Source of the DNA: Actinomycetota bacterium
Lineage (GTDB): Bacteria; Actinomycetota; Acidimicrobiia; Acidimicrobiales; MedAcidi-G1
NCBI GenBank assembly: GCA_014381745.1
Contig: JACNLA010000043.1
Location: 1-33,049, forward strand
Direction: 5' to 3'
Length of the DNA: 33,049 nucleotides
The translations under genes were made by a program, and so were the position numbers. The first letter of the stretch is position 1; each line of letters opens with the position of its first letter. The notes beneath the pieces are model-generated. The model saw only the letters and a program-made list of their open reading frames with translations. It was not told the DNA's origin and made no database searches. This document shows positions 7,798 through 15,147 of the stretch, in pieces.

Positions 7798-8394
7798 TCA
7801 GCGCATCTCCCCGCGCCGTGCGATCACCTGGTCGATGATTCCGTACTCACAGGCCTCGTCGGCGGTGAACCAGCGGTCCCGATCACTGTCGGTCTCGACG
7901 GTTTCGACGGTCTGCCCGGTGTGTTGGGCGATGCGCTCCTGGAGAAGCTTCTTTGTGGCTCCCATCTGCTCGGCCTGGATGGCGATGTCAGAGGCGTCGC
8001 CGCGTACCCCGCCGAGGGGTTGGTGCATCATGATCCGGGCGTGGGGGAGGGCGTAGCGCTTCCCTGGTGCACCTGCACAGAGCAGGAACTGACCCATCGA
8101 CGCACCCAGTCCCATACAGATTGTTCCGACCTCGGGGCCTACGAACTGCATCGTGTCGTAGATGGCCATGCCGGCGGTAACCGAACCGCCGGGGGAGTTG
8201 ATGTAGAGCCAGATCGGCTTGTCGGGGTCCTGGGCCTCGAGAAACAGCATCTGGGCGATGAGATAGTTGGCGACGTCGTCGTTGACGTCGGTGCCAAGGA
8301 ACACGATCCGGTCCTTGAGGAGACGGTTGAAGACGTCGAAGCGGGCCAGGTCGGGGCTGTCGGCCTCAGAGACCGTGTGAAGAGGTGTATCCAT
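7798..8394 (-). CDS. clpP: ATP-dependent Clp protease proteolytic subunit
   Basis: 198 aa, a full-length ClpP. The catalytic triad is readable: Ser99 in [11 protein letters not shown], His124 in [11 protein letters not shown] and Asp173 in [13 protein letters not shown], with the same His-Asp spacing as E. coli. ClpP forms a double heptameric barrel fed by ClpX or ClpC, neither of which is in the window. Actinobacteria usually have two clpP genes side by side; only one is here. tmRNA-tagged proteins are a plausible substrate. ATG 8394 has TACCCT 8 nt upstream, fitting a leaderless message. Confidence 0.96.
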   Translation of the reverse strand: MDTPLHTVSEADSPDLARFDVFNRLLKDRIVFLGTDVNDDVANYLIAQMLFLEAQDPDKPIWLYINSPGGSVTAGMAIYDTMQFVGPEVGTICMGLGASMGQFLLCAGAPGKRYALPHARIMMHQPLGGVRGDASDIAIQAEQMGATKKLLQERIAQHTGQTVETVETDSDRDRWFTADEACEYGIIDQVIARRGEMR

Positions 8395-8402
8395 GGTTGG
8401 GC

Positions 8403-8408
8403 AGGGTA
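8403..8408 (-). promoter_or_regulatory. -10 box of clpP (leaderless)
   Basis: TACCCT on the minus strand ends 8 nt before the clpP ATG. Confidence 0.6.
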
Positions 8409-8459
8409 GCGGTGTGCCGAGAAGGCCCGGTGGCTTGCACCCGTGGATTCAGGCGTGGT

Positions 8460-9131
8460 TCAGGACCTGGCTGCCTCGGCCCGATGCCTGAGGTCGGTGA
8501 CCGCATGTTCCAGACCTTCGGGGTCCCGGTAGAGGGCACTACCCGAGACGAACACGTTGGCTCCGGCGGATGTCACACCGGCGACCGTGTCGGGTCCGAT
8601 GCCACCGTCGACCTCGATGTCGCAGTCAAAGCCCTCAAGTAGGGCCGATACCGCCGCGACCTTGGGTTCCATCGAAGAGATGTAGGCCTGACCGCCAAAG
8701 CCGGGGTTCACGGTCATGACGAGGACGATTCCGAGAAGGTCCCGCACGTGGGTGATCACGTCTGCCGGGGTGTGGGGGTTCAGGGCCACACCCGGGGTGG
8801 CTCCCAACTCGGCGATGTGGGCGAGCGTGCGATGCAGGTGGGTGCAGGCCTCGGCGTGCACCAGCAGGATGTTGCAGCCTGCCTCCACGTAGCGGTGGAG
8901 CAGCTGGTCTGGCTCCGCAACCATGAGGTGGGCCTCGAAGGGGACATCCACATGTGGCCGGATCGAGGCGATCACATCGGGGCCAAAGGTCAGGTTCGGT
9001 ACGAACACGCCGTCCATGACATCCCAGTGGATTCGGTCAACGCCTGCCTCCTCTAGTGCAACGCACTCCTCGCCCAGCCTGGCGAAGTCGGCTGGCAGGA
9101 CAGATGGGGCAATCTTGACCGGTCTGGACAC
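8460..9131 (-). CDS. rpe: Ribulose-phosphate 3-epimerase
   Basis: 223 aa TIM-barrel enzyme. It starts PVKIAPSVLPADFARLGEE and has IHWDVMDGVFVPNLTFGP (metal-binding His and Asp), FEAHLMVAEP, VMTVNPGFGGQAYI, EVDGGIGPDT and the final phosphate-binding GANVFVSGSALY. It interconverts ribulose 5-phosphate and xylulose 5-phosphate in the pentose phosphate pathway. The frame stays open upstream to 9314, but that stretch is antisense-like sequence inside aceK. GTG 9131 gives the family-typical N terminus and has TAGGGT 7 nt upstream, a -10 box made from the aceK stop codon. Confidence 0.95.
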   Translation of the reverse strand: MSRPVKIAPSVLPADFARLGEECVALEEAGVDRIHWDVMDGVFVPNLTFGPDVIASIRPHVDVPFEAHLMVAEPDQLLHRYVEAGCNILLVHAEACTHLHRTLAHIAELGATPGVALNPHTPADVITHVRDLLGIVLVMTVNPGFGGQAYISSMEPKVAAVSALLEGFDCDIEVDGGIGPDTVAGVTSAGANVFVSGSALYRDPEGLEHAVTDLRHRAEAARS

Positions 9132-9138
9132 GGCGGCG

Positions 9139-9144
9139 ACCCTA
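9139..9144 (-). promoter_or_regulatory. -10 box of rpe built on the aceK stop codon
   Basis: TAGGGT on the minus strand: the TAG is the aceK stop (9142-9144), and the box ends 7 nt before the rpe GTG. It supports a leaderless rpe transcript inside an apparent aceK-rpe operon. Confidence 0.55.
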
Positions 9145-10923
9145 GTCCGCTGCCTCGGTTGTCCGGCGACGAAATCGGAGGCGTTCGGGATACGGGTAGA
9201 AGTCCGGCAGGTCGCCGTGAGCCAGCTCTTCCTGCACCCCGCTCCAGTAGTCAGCTGTGAACAGGTCGCCGTGAACCTCGCAGAACTTCTCCCAGATCGA
9301 GTCCGGGACATCACGCGGGAACCGCATGAACGTCGGGAACTGTTCAGGGAAGACGTCGCCGGGTTCCACGGCGAACCAGACCTGAGAGGACATCTCCAGT
9401 TCGTGGTCGTCTGATTCGGGGATCACCCGGAACCTGCATTCCTCTAGCAGGGTCAACTCGTCGTAGTCGTAAAAGACCACGCTGCCGTGGCGGGTGACAC
9501 CGAAGTTCTTGGTGAACAGGTCGCCGGGGAACACGTTGGCGACAGCGAGGTCCTTGATGGCGGCGCCCCAGTCGAGTGCCGCTGCCTCGGCCTTGTCGGC
9601 CGACATCTCTCGCAGGTAGAGGTTCAACGGGTACACCTGCCGTTCCGTGTAGACGTGTTTGATCACGACCTGATCGCCCTTGACCCGTACAGATCCGGCA
9701 GCCTCAGATAGCAACTGCTCGAGCAGGTCCGGGTCGAACCTGTCCCGGTCGAACGAGAGGTTCTCGAACTCCTGGGCATCGACCATTCGGCCCACCCTGT
9801 CGTGGTTGTAGACGAGGTTGTAGCGCCGCATTACTGCATCGCGGGTGGTGTTCTTTGGTGGGTCGAAGTGGTCCTTGATGATTTTGAACACCACGTTGAA
9901 CGACACCAGGGTGAACACCGACATGACCATCCCGGGGGTTCCCCGTGCCAGCACGAACTTGTCGTTGGAGTTCTCCAGGTGCCGGTAGAGGGACCGGTAG
10001 AGGCTGGTCTTTCCGTGTTGGGGGAAGCCGATGGCGGTGTGTAGTTCGGCCAGGGACTTCATGGGCAGCAGCGACTTGAGAAAACCCACAAGTTCGGCCG
10101 GGTTGGGCCATTCCACGAAGAAGTAGGACCGGGTAAAGCTGAACAGGCGGCTGACCTGCAGCTCGGTCAGAAGCAGGCTGTCGACCCTCATTCCGTCGTC
10201 GCCATGAATGATCGGAAGGACAATCGGCGCAATTCGGTTGAGTTGCCTCAGGCGACCGATCAGGTAGGCGCCCTTGTTCCGGAAGAAGACCGGCTTGAGC
10301 ATGTCGACGCTGTCCACCTCGAGGCCGTCCCATGCCTCGAGGAGAAACGAGTCCAGCCTGGCGGCCACCCGCCTGGCGTCACCTTCAAGATCCACCCATG
10401 GGGCGTCAAACTCGTAGGACTCCAGAATCGACACGATCAGGGCGGCTGAGTCACGGGTGCGGGTCACGGATGTGAACATCTCAGCCGAGGCCTCACCGCG
10501 GGGCACGCTCGTGGCTCCGAACCAGCGGAGCTCCACATCGTTGTCCACGCCGATGGTTGTGAACACCCGTCGGGTTACAGAGTTGAAGTAGGTCTCGGCC
10601 AGCACCATGTCGGAGCGTTCGGCGATGCGGTGTTTGAAGTGCCCTCGTGCCGACCGCCACTCGCCGCGCCGGTCCGGTTGTTCTCCGAGGAGGTCCTCAA
10701 CGAGGCCGACGGTCTTCCAGACATGTTCGTTGTGGAGGTTGAGGCGTTCGGTTGCGTCGGCTTCCTGGAGGGACCACTCAAGTTTCTCGAAGTGGCTGCG
10801 GGCGCGCCTTGAGATGAGGTTGAAACCGGCTATGTAGTCAACGAAACCGGAGTGGATCGTGTCGGCGATTCGGCGTGCGGCTTCGGTTTCCTGAGAGTCC
10901 AAGTTGTGGCCCTCCAGGCCCAT
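9142..10923 (-). CDS. aceK: Isocitrate dehydrogenase kinase/phosphatase (AceK)
   Basis: 593 aa (E. coli AceK is 578). The AceK-specific run is clear: ARGTPGMVMSVFTLVSFN, then VFKIIKDHF, the HDRVGRMVDAQEFENL segment, VANVFPGDLFTKNFGVTRHG and VVFYDYDEL. Asp468 (in PGDLFTKNF) and Asp486 (in FYDYDE) line up with the kinase residues Asp457 and Asp475 of E. coli AceK, with identical spacing. The enzyme phosphorylates and dephosphorylates isocitrate dehydrogenase and so switches carbon between the TCA cycle and the glyoxylate shunt. No aceA, aceB or icd is nearby; downstream is rpe, and a divergent PLP gene starts 33 nt away. AceK is mainly proteobacterial, so its presence here is notable. ATG 10923 has no obvious promoter box. 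Confidence 0.93.
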   Translation of the reverse strand: MGLEGHNLDSQETEAARRIADTIHSGFVDYIAGFNLISRRARSHFEKLEWSLQEADATERLNLHNEHVWKTVGLVEDLLGEQPDRRGEWRSARGHFKHRIAERSDMVLAETYFNSVTRRVFTTIGVDNDVELRWFGATSVPRGEASAEMFTSVTRTRDSAALIVSILESYEFDAPWVDLEGDARRVAARLDSFLLEAWDGLEVDSVDMLKPVFFRNKGAYLIGRLRQLNRIAPIVLPIIHGDDGMRVDSLLLTELQVSRLFSFTRSYFFVEWPNPAELVGFLKSLLPMKSLAELHTAIGFPQHGKTSLYRSLYRHLENSNDKFVLARGTPGMVMSVFTLVSFNVVFKIIKDHFDPPKNTTRDAVMRRYNLVYNHDRVGRMVDAQEFENLSFDRDRFDPDLLEQLLSEAAGSVRVKGDQVVIKHVYTERQVYPLNLYLREMSADKAEAAALDWGAAIKDLAVANVFPGDLFTKNFGVTRHGSVVFYDYDELTLLEECRFRVIPESDDHELEMSSQVWFAVEPGDVFPEQFPTFMRFPRDVPDSIWEKFCEVHGDLFTADYWSGVQEELAHGDLPDFYPYPERLRFRRRTTEAAD

Positions 10924-10942
10924 CTGGCAGATACGACCCCAC

Positions 10943-10948
10943 TAGCGT
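10943..10948 (+). promoter_or_regulatory. -10 box of the SufS-like gene (leaderless)
   Basis: TAGCGT ends 8 nt before ATG 10957, inside the 33-nt divergent gap with aceK. Confidence 0.55.
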
Positions 10949-10956
10949 GCCCGAGG

Positions 10957-12129
10957 ATGACAGACCTAAGCGACATGAGGCGGCGATTTCCCGGTTTGGT
11001 CGGCGGTTGGAGCCGCTTTGACGGCCCGGCCGGCACCCAGGCGGTGGACGTCTCCATCGAGGCAATGGCCGAATGGCAGCGCAGCGGAAATAACGCCAAC
11101 AGCCATGGTGCATTCCCCGCGTCGCAGGCCTGTGATGCCCTGACCGAGCAGGTGAGCGGCACCGTCGGCGAGCTGCTTGGAGCAGATCCGGCCGGAATGG
11201 TCTTTGGCCCGAGCACCACAGCCAACATGATGGCCCTCACCCGGGCTATCGCCGCAGACCTGGTTCCCGGCGACGAGATCGTGTGCACGACCCTTGATCA
11301 TGATTCGAACGTGTCCCCGTGGCTGCTCGCTGCCCGCGACAGCGGTGCGACCGTGCGAATGGCCGAGATGGACCCCAGTACCGGTCGCCTAGGCGCAGAT
11401 GCGGTCATTGACCTGATCGGTACGTCAACCAGATGGGTGGCGGTGACCGGGGCCTCAAATGCCGTCGGAACGATTCCAGACACAGCGGCCGTCACCGCCG
11501 CCGCCCACGCTGTAGGCGCACGGGTGGTGGTCGACGGGGTGCACCTCACCCCGCATCGCCGAATCGACGTCGAGGCCATCGGCTGTGACGTGTTCACCAC
11601 CTCGTCGTACAAGTGGTACGGACCACACGCCGGGATCATGTGGGTCGAGCCGGACCTGCTCGACTCGCTTGCCGCCTACAAGGTGAGGCCTGCACCGGAC
11701 TCCGGGCCGGGGCGACTCGAGTACGGCACCCCCTCGTGGGAGGCCATGGCCGGAATCGACGCTGCCGCACGCTTTCTCCTGGACACGACCATGGATGCGA
11801 TCATCGAACACGAGGAATCCGTATTCGGACGCCTGCTGACCGGCCTGCACGAGATTCCCGGCGTGAGGGTGGTCGGCCCGGCAGATCTCGCTGACCGGGC
11901 CCCGACGACCATGTTCCTCGTCAATGGCTTCACGCCGTTACAGGTGGCCGGAAGGCTGGCCGATGAGAGGGTGGCGGTCTGGGACGGCCACAACTATGCG
12001 GTAGAGGCGATGGCGCCTTTCGGGTTGGATGCCGAGGCGGGAGCTGTTCGGGCCGGTGTGTGTGCCTACATCGGCGACGATGACGTGGACCGTCTCCTTG
12101 CTGCCGTGGACGCACTGGGCGGCGACTGA
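10957..12129 (+). CDS. Cysteine desulfurase-like PLP protein lacking the catalytic Cys
   Basis: 390 aa, class-V aminotransferase fold, resembling the VC1184-type cysteine desulfurase-like family. The PLP lysine is Lys219 in FTTSSYKWYGPHAG; VVVDGVHLTPHRRIDV supplies the cofactor-contacting Asp and His. In true desulfurases such as SufS the mobile loop reads GHHCA; here it is GHNYA, with Tyr347 in place of the cysteine. Other cysteines are not in this loop. Desulfuration is therefore unlikely by the normal route, whereas E. coli CsdB/SufS can act on selenocysteine without this Cys. The next gene, 46 nt downstream on the same strand, is selD, so a role as selenocysteine lyase or selenium donor is a reasonable inference. 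ATG 10957 is set by the TAGCGT box; the frame is open to 10852 but runs into aceK. Confidence 0.85.
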   Translation: MTDLSDMRRRFPGLVGGWSRFDGPAGTQAVDVSIEAMAEWQRSGNNANSHGAFPASQACDALTEQVSGTVGELLGADPAGMVFGPSTTANMMALTRAIAADLVPGDEIVCTTLDHDSNVSPWLLAARDSGATVRMAEMDPSTGRLGADAVIDLIGTSTRWVAVTGASNAVGTIPDTAAVTAAAHAVGARVVVDGVHLTPHRRIDVEAIGCDVFTTSSYKWYGPHAGIMWVEPDLLDSLAAYKVRPAPDSGPGRLEYGTPSWEAMAGIDAAARFLLDTTMDAIIEHEESVFGRLLTGLHEIPGVRVVGPADLADRAPTTMFLVNGFTPLQVAGRLADERVAVWDGHNYAVEAMAPFGLDAEAGAVRAGVCAYIGDDDVDRLLAAVDALGGD

Positions 12130-12134
12130 TCGCG

Positions 12135-12140
12135 TACCCT
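12135..12140 (+). promoter_or_regulatory. -10 box upstream of selD
   Basis: TACCCT in the gap after the SufS-like gene. Initiation at about 12147-12150 would begin a transcript at or just before ATG 12150 of a 9-codon open frame and give selD a leader of about 26-29 nt. Confidence 0.45.
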
Positions 12141-12149
12141 TCGACCACG

Positions 12150-12179
12150 ATGATGCTCAGATCGAAAGGGGGTGGATGA
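12150..12179 (+). CDS. Possible 9-codon upstream ORF of selD
   Basis: ATG ATG CTC AGA TCG AAA GGG GGT GGA TGA encodes MMLRSKGGG. Its stop at 12177-12179 overlaps both candidate selD start codons (12176 and 12179), and its last codons form the purine-rich site AAAGGGGGTGG that would serve as the selD ribosome-binding site. Translation would couple the two frames. It may be chance; there is no conservation evidence available here. Confidence 0.25.
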   Translation: MMLRSKGGG

Positions 12180-13204
12180 TGCGACGACTTACACAGTTCA
12201 GTCACGGCGCTGGTTGAGGCTGCAAGCTCGCCCCCGGCGAGTTGGCGCACGTTGTGCGCCACCTGACCCCGGCAGACACCCCTGACCTTCTGGTTGGGAT
12301 GGACACCGGCGACGATGCCGCTGTCTGGCGGATCTCCGACGACAGGGCACTTGCCCTTACCGCCGACTTCATCACGCCCGTGGTCGACGATGCGCGCGCC
12401 TGGGGGCGTGTTGCAGCGGCCAACGCTGTCTCAGACATCTACGCCATGGGGGGCACGCCCCTGATGGCCCTCAACCTCGTGTGCTGGAACAGCGACGAAC
12501 TCTCGGCTGATCTGCTGGTCGAGGTACTTCAGGGTGCCCAGGAGATCGCCTCAGAGGCCGGCTTCGTGATTGCCGGTGGACACACCGTTGATGACCCTGA
12601 ACCCAAGTTCGGCCTGGCCGTCATGGGAGAGGTCCATCCCGACAGAATGCTCACCAACACGGGTTTCCGACCCGGAGATGCCCTGGTCCTCACCAAGCCA
12701 TTGGGGATTGGCGTTATCACCACCGCCATCAAGTCCGGAGATGCCCCGCCCGACGTCGTTGAGGCGGCAATGCAGTCCATGACACGCCTCAACGCCGATG
12801 CGGCAGCGGTCGCCGTCGCAGCCGGAGCAACCGGCGCAACAGACATCACGGGTTTCGGCCTGCTCGGACACCTCGGGAGGGTTGCAATCGAGTCAGCCGT
12901 CGACCTTTCAATCAGTGCGGCAGACGTTCCGCTGCTGCCGGGTGCCCGTGAGCTGGCCGAGGCCGGTTCGATGCCCGGCGGAAGTCGTCGCAACCTGGAA
13001 TGGGCCGACCAGATCCTCGACAGGGGAGACCTGTCTGACCTGGACGTGCTGCTCCTGGCTGATGCACAGACCTCGGGAGGCCTGGTGTTCTCAGCATCCC
13101 CGGCAGCTGCTTATGAAGCTGTTGCCCAGCTCGCCGCAACGGGCCACACGGCGGCCGTGATCGGCGAGGTGCTAGCTGGCACCGGCCGAATCCATCTGTC
13201 CTGA
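12176..13204 (+). CDS. selD: Selenophosphate synthetase SelD, a selenocysteine-containing selenoprotein
   Basis: 342 aa if the in-frame TGA at 12215-12217 is read as selenocysteine. Upstream of it the frame encodes RRLTQFSHGAG, then U, then GCKLAPGEL: the catalytic N-terminal loop of SelD, with Sec14 and Lys17 matching Cys17 and Lys20 of E. coli. Starting after the TGA (for example TTG 12242) would remove the active site. The rest is standard SelD: GDDAAVWRISDDRALALTADF metal/ATP site, NAVSDIYAMGGTPLMALNLV, GGHTVDDPEPKFGLAV, ATDITGFGLLGH and ADAQTSGGLVF. The enzyme makes selenophosphate from selenide and ATP for Sec-tRNA and selenouridine. ATG 12176 follows AAAGGGGG. Two hairpins just after the UGA include a SECIS candidate. 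It may share an operon with the Cys-less SufS-like gene. Confidence 0.95.
12227..12261 (+). promoter_or_regulatory. Candidate bacterial SECIS element of selD
   Basis: Two adjacent perfect hairpins follow the UGA. The first is CTCGCC-CCC-GGCGAG (12227-12241). The second is TGGCGCAC-GTT-GTGCGCCA (12243-12261), 8 bp with a 3-nt loop starting with G. There are 33 nt between the UGA and the second loop. As I recall, the bacterial SECIS consensus asks for a G in the first two loop positions and roughly 16-37 nt from the UGA; the second hairpin satisfies both. SelB binding is inferred. Confidence 0.65.
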
Positions 13205-13216
13205 CCCCGGCTGGGT

Positions 13217-13233
13217 CCCGGCGACGAACCGGG
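13217..13233 (+). terminator. Weak hairpin after selD
   Basis: CCCGG-CGACGAA-CCGGG, a 5-bp stem just past the selD stop and immediately before the promoter of the carboxyltransferase gene. No T run. Confidence 0.3.
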
Positions 13234-13236
13234 AAC

Positions 13237-13242
13237 TACCGT
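13237..13242 (+). promoter_or_regulatory. -10 box of the carboxyltransferase gene (leaderless)
   Basis: TACCGT ends 6 nt before ATG 13249. Confidence 0.55.
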
Positions 13243-13248
13243 CGTCTC

Positions 13249-14856
13249 ATGCCTGACGAGATGGAGTGGGATCCCGAGTTGGCCGAACTGCGTGCCCGTG
13301 AGGAAATGGCAGAACGCATGGGTGGTGAGGAAAAGGTCGCCAGGCAGCACGACCGCGGAAAGCTCGACATCAGACAGCGAATCCAGAAGTTGCTGGATCC
13401 CGGCTCCTTCCATGAGATCGGCAAGATCGCAGGCAGCGCCACCTACGACTCCGACGGCGAGCTGGTTGATCTGGCACCTTCCAACTTTGTCTTCGGTCGC
13501 GGTCGCATCGCTTCAAGACCCGTCGTTCTGGCTGGCGACGACTTCACCGTCAGGGGAGGCGCCGCGGATGCATCCATCGTCGCCAAGCAGATTGCAGCCG
13601 AACAGATGGCACGAGAGCTGCGCCTCCCGATTGTCCGCCTGATCGACGGCACCGGCGGGGGTGGTTCGGTCAAGACCCTCGACACCAAGGCCGAGGAAAA
13701 GGGCACGAACATCGACGGTGCAATCGGCAGGGGAGCCCGGACCTACGTGCCGCTGAACCCGGCATGGGACCACGTGGTGGCCAACCTGGCAACGGTTCCG
13801 ACGGTCGCCCTCTGCCTCGGTCCGGTAGCGGGTCTTGGTGCGGCACGGGCAGTGAGCAGCCACTACTCGGTGATGGTGAAGGGTCTGTCGCAGTTGTTCG
13901 TGGCGGGCCCACCGGTGGTGAATGCTCTTGGTGGCGAGCAGGTCGACAAGGAGAGCCTCGGCAGCAGTCGGCTACACACCCGCAACGGCGCCGTCGATGA
14001 CGAGGTCGCCTCCGAGGACGAGGCGTTCGAGCGGACACGACAGTTTCTGTCCTACCTTCCATCTTCGGTTCACGAACTTCCCGAGCGCGGACCGGCCACC
14101 GACGACCCGGACCGGACGGACCGCTCCCTCGTGGGGGTCGTGCCGAGAGATCGACGCAAGGTCTACAAGATGCGCACGGTTATCGAATCTGTGGTTGATG
14201 CAGGCTCGTTCTTTGAGATAGGGAAGGGTTGGGGCCGTTCGGCCATCTGTGGTCTGGCGCGCCTCGACGGCTGGCCGGTGGCTGTGTTGTCAAACGATCC
14301 CTACCACTACGGGGGAGGCTGGACGGCCGACGCAGCCGACAAGGTGACCCGGTTCGTGGATCTGGCCGAGACGTTCCACCTCCCCGTCGTTCACCTGGTG
14401 GACAACCCGGGATTTGTCATCGGAAGCGAGGCCGAGAAGGCCGCAACCATCCGCCACGGAGCCCGAACCCTGGCTGCCATTCATCAGGCGACTGTGCCGT
14501 GGTGCACTGTCATTATCCGCAAGGTGTTTGGCGTGGCAGGTGCCGGGCATACAGCCGGCAACCGCTTCCTGTACAGGTATGCCTGGCCTTCGGGGGACTG
14601 GGGCTCGCTGCCGGTGGAGGGTGGTGTGGCGGCTGCCTACCGGTCAGAACTGGAGGCCTCCGACGACCCCAGGGCGCTCATAGCCGAGATAACAGAGCGC
14701 CTGAACTCCGTACGGTCGCCGTTCAGGACCGCAGAGGCATACCTGGTTGAGGAGATCATCGATCCTGGCGACACCAGGCCCCTTCTCTGTGAGTTTGCCA
14801 ACCTGGCTGCGCCACTGCGCACAGCCGGCCCGGCAGGTGCCCCCTACAGGCCCTAG
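13249..14856 (+). CDS. Acyl-CoA carboxylase carboxyltransferase (beta) subunit
   Basis: 535 aa, the usual length for the biotin-dependent carboxyltransferase (PccB/AccD-type). It has two crotonase-like halves. The N half has the acyl-CoA-side segment RLIDGTGGGGSVKTL, LCLGPVAGLGAARAVSSHYSVMV and the oxyanion region GPPVVNALGGEQVD. The C half has VAVLSNDPYHYGGGWTADAADKVTRFVDL, LVDNPGFVIGSEAEK and KVFGVAGAGHTAGN. It moves CO2 from biotin to an acyl-CoA (propionyl, acetyl or longer; the sequence does not settle which). The partner biotin carrier is encoded convergently right after it, but no biotin carboxylase (alpha) gene is in the window. The TAG stop shares a CTAG with the biotin carrier stop. 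Confidence 0.9.
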   Translation: MPDEMEWDPELAELRAREEMAERMGGEEKVARQHDRGKLDIRQRIQKLLDPGSFHEIGKIAGSATYDSDGELVDLAPSNFVFGRGRIASRPVVLAGDDFTVRGGAADASIVAKQIAAEQMARELRLPIVRLIDGTGGGGSVKTLDTKAEEKGTNIDGAIGRGARTYVPLNPAWDHVVANLATVPTVALCLGPVAGLGAARAVSSHYSVMVKGLSQLFVAGPPVVNALGGEQVDKESLGSSRLHTRNGAVDDEVASEDEAFERTRQFLSYLPSSVHELPERGPATDDPDRTDRSLVGVVPRDRRKVYKMRTVIESVVDAGSFFEIGKGWGRSAICGLARLDGWPVAVLSNDPYHYGGGWTADAADKVTRFVDLAETFHLPVVHLVDNPGFVIGSEAEKAATIRHGARTLAAIHQATVPWCTVIIRKVFGVAGAGHTAGNRFLYRYAWPSGDWGSLPVEGGVAAAYRSELEASDDPRALIAEITERLNSVRSPFRTAEAYLVEEIIDPGDTRPLLCEFANLAAPLRTAGPAGAPYRP

Positions 14857-15077
14857 TCGGACTCGATCACCGCCACCGGATCGTCTTCGATCACGCGGTC
14901 GCCCTCGGCCACACACATTTCTGTGATGGTTCCGCCTACCGGGGCGTCGACGGGGATCTCCATCTTCATTGACTCCAGAACCATCACGGGATCACCGGCG
15001 GCGATCGTGTCGCCAACTGCGGCGATGATCTTCCACACGGTGCCCGTTACCGGTGATTCGACTTCGGTTCTGGCCAT
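14853..15077 (-). CDS. Stand-alone biotin carboxyl carrier protein
   Basis: 74 aa: a single biotinyl/lipoyl hammerhead domain with nothing else. The biotin acceptor is Lys38 in VLESMKMEIPVDAP, and VESPVTGTVWKIIAAVGDTI and EGDRVIEDDPVAVIES form the two half-barrels. It would shuttle carboxybiotin between a biotin carboxylase and the neighbouring carboxyltransferase. The frame is open further upstream to 15266, but the hammerhead begins at ATG 15077, and longer versions would overlap the GNAT gene. No clear promoter box. Confidence 0.9.
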   Translation of the reverse strand: MARTEVESPVTGTVWKIIAAVGDTIAAGDPVMVLESMKMEIPVDAPVGGTITEMCVAEGDRVIEDDPVAVIESD

Positions 15078-15147
15078 CAGTTGAGTCCACCAGATCGAAA
15101 CGACCGTTGCCACCACGGGGCCAGAGGCGCTGCGGCATGATGGGTCC

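Noticed and set aside
9132-9314. N-terminal extension of rpe
   Set aside because: The 61 extra codons are another frame of aceK; the conserved epimerase start and the TAGGGT box both favour GTG 9131.
12242-13204. A selD start at TTG 12242
   Set aside because: It would delete the catalytic Sec/Lys loop and has no ribosome-binding site; the frame upstream encodes the conserved SelD N terminus through the TGA.
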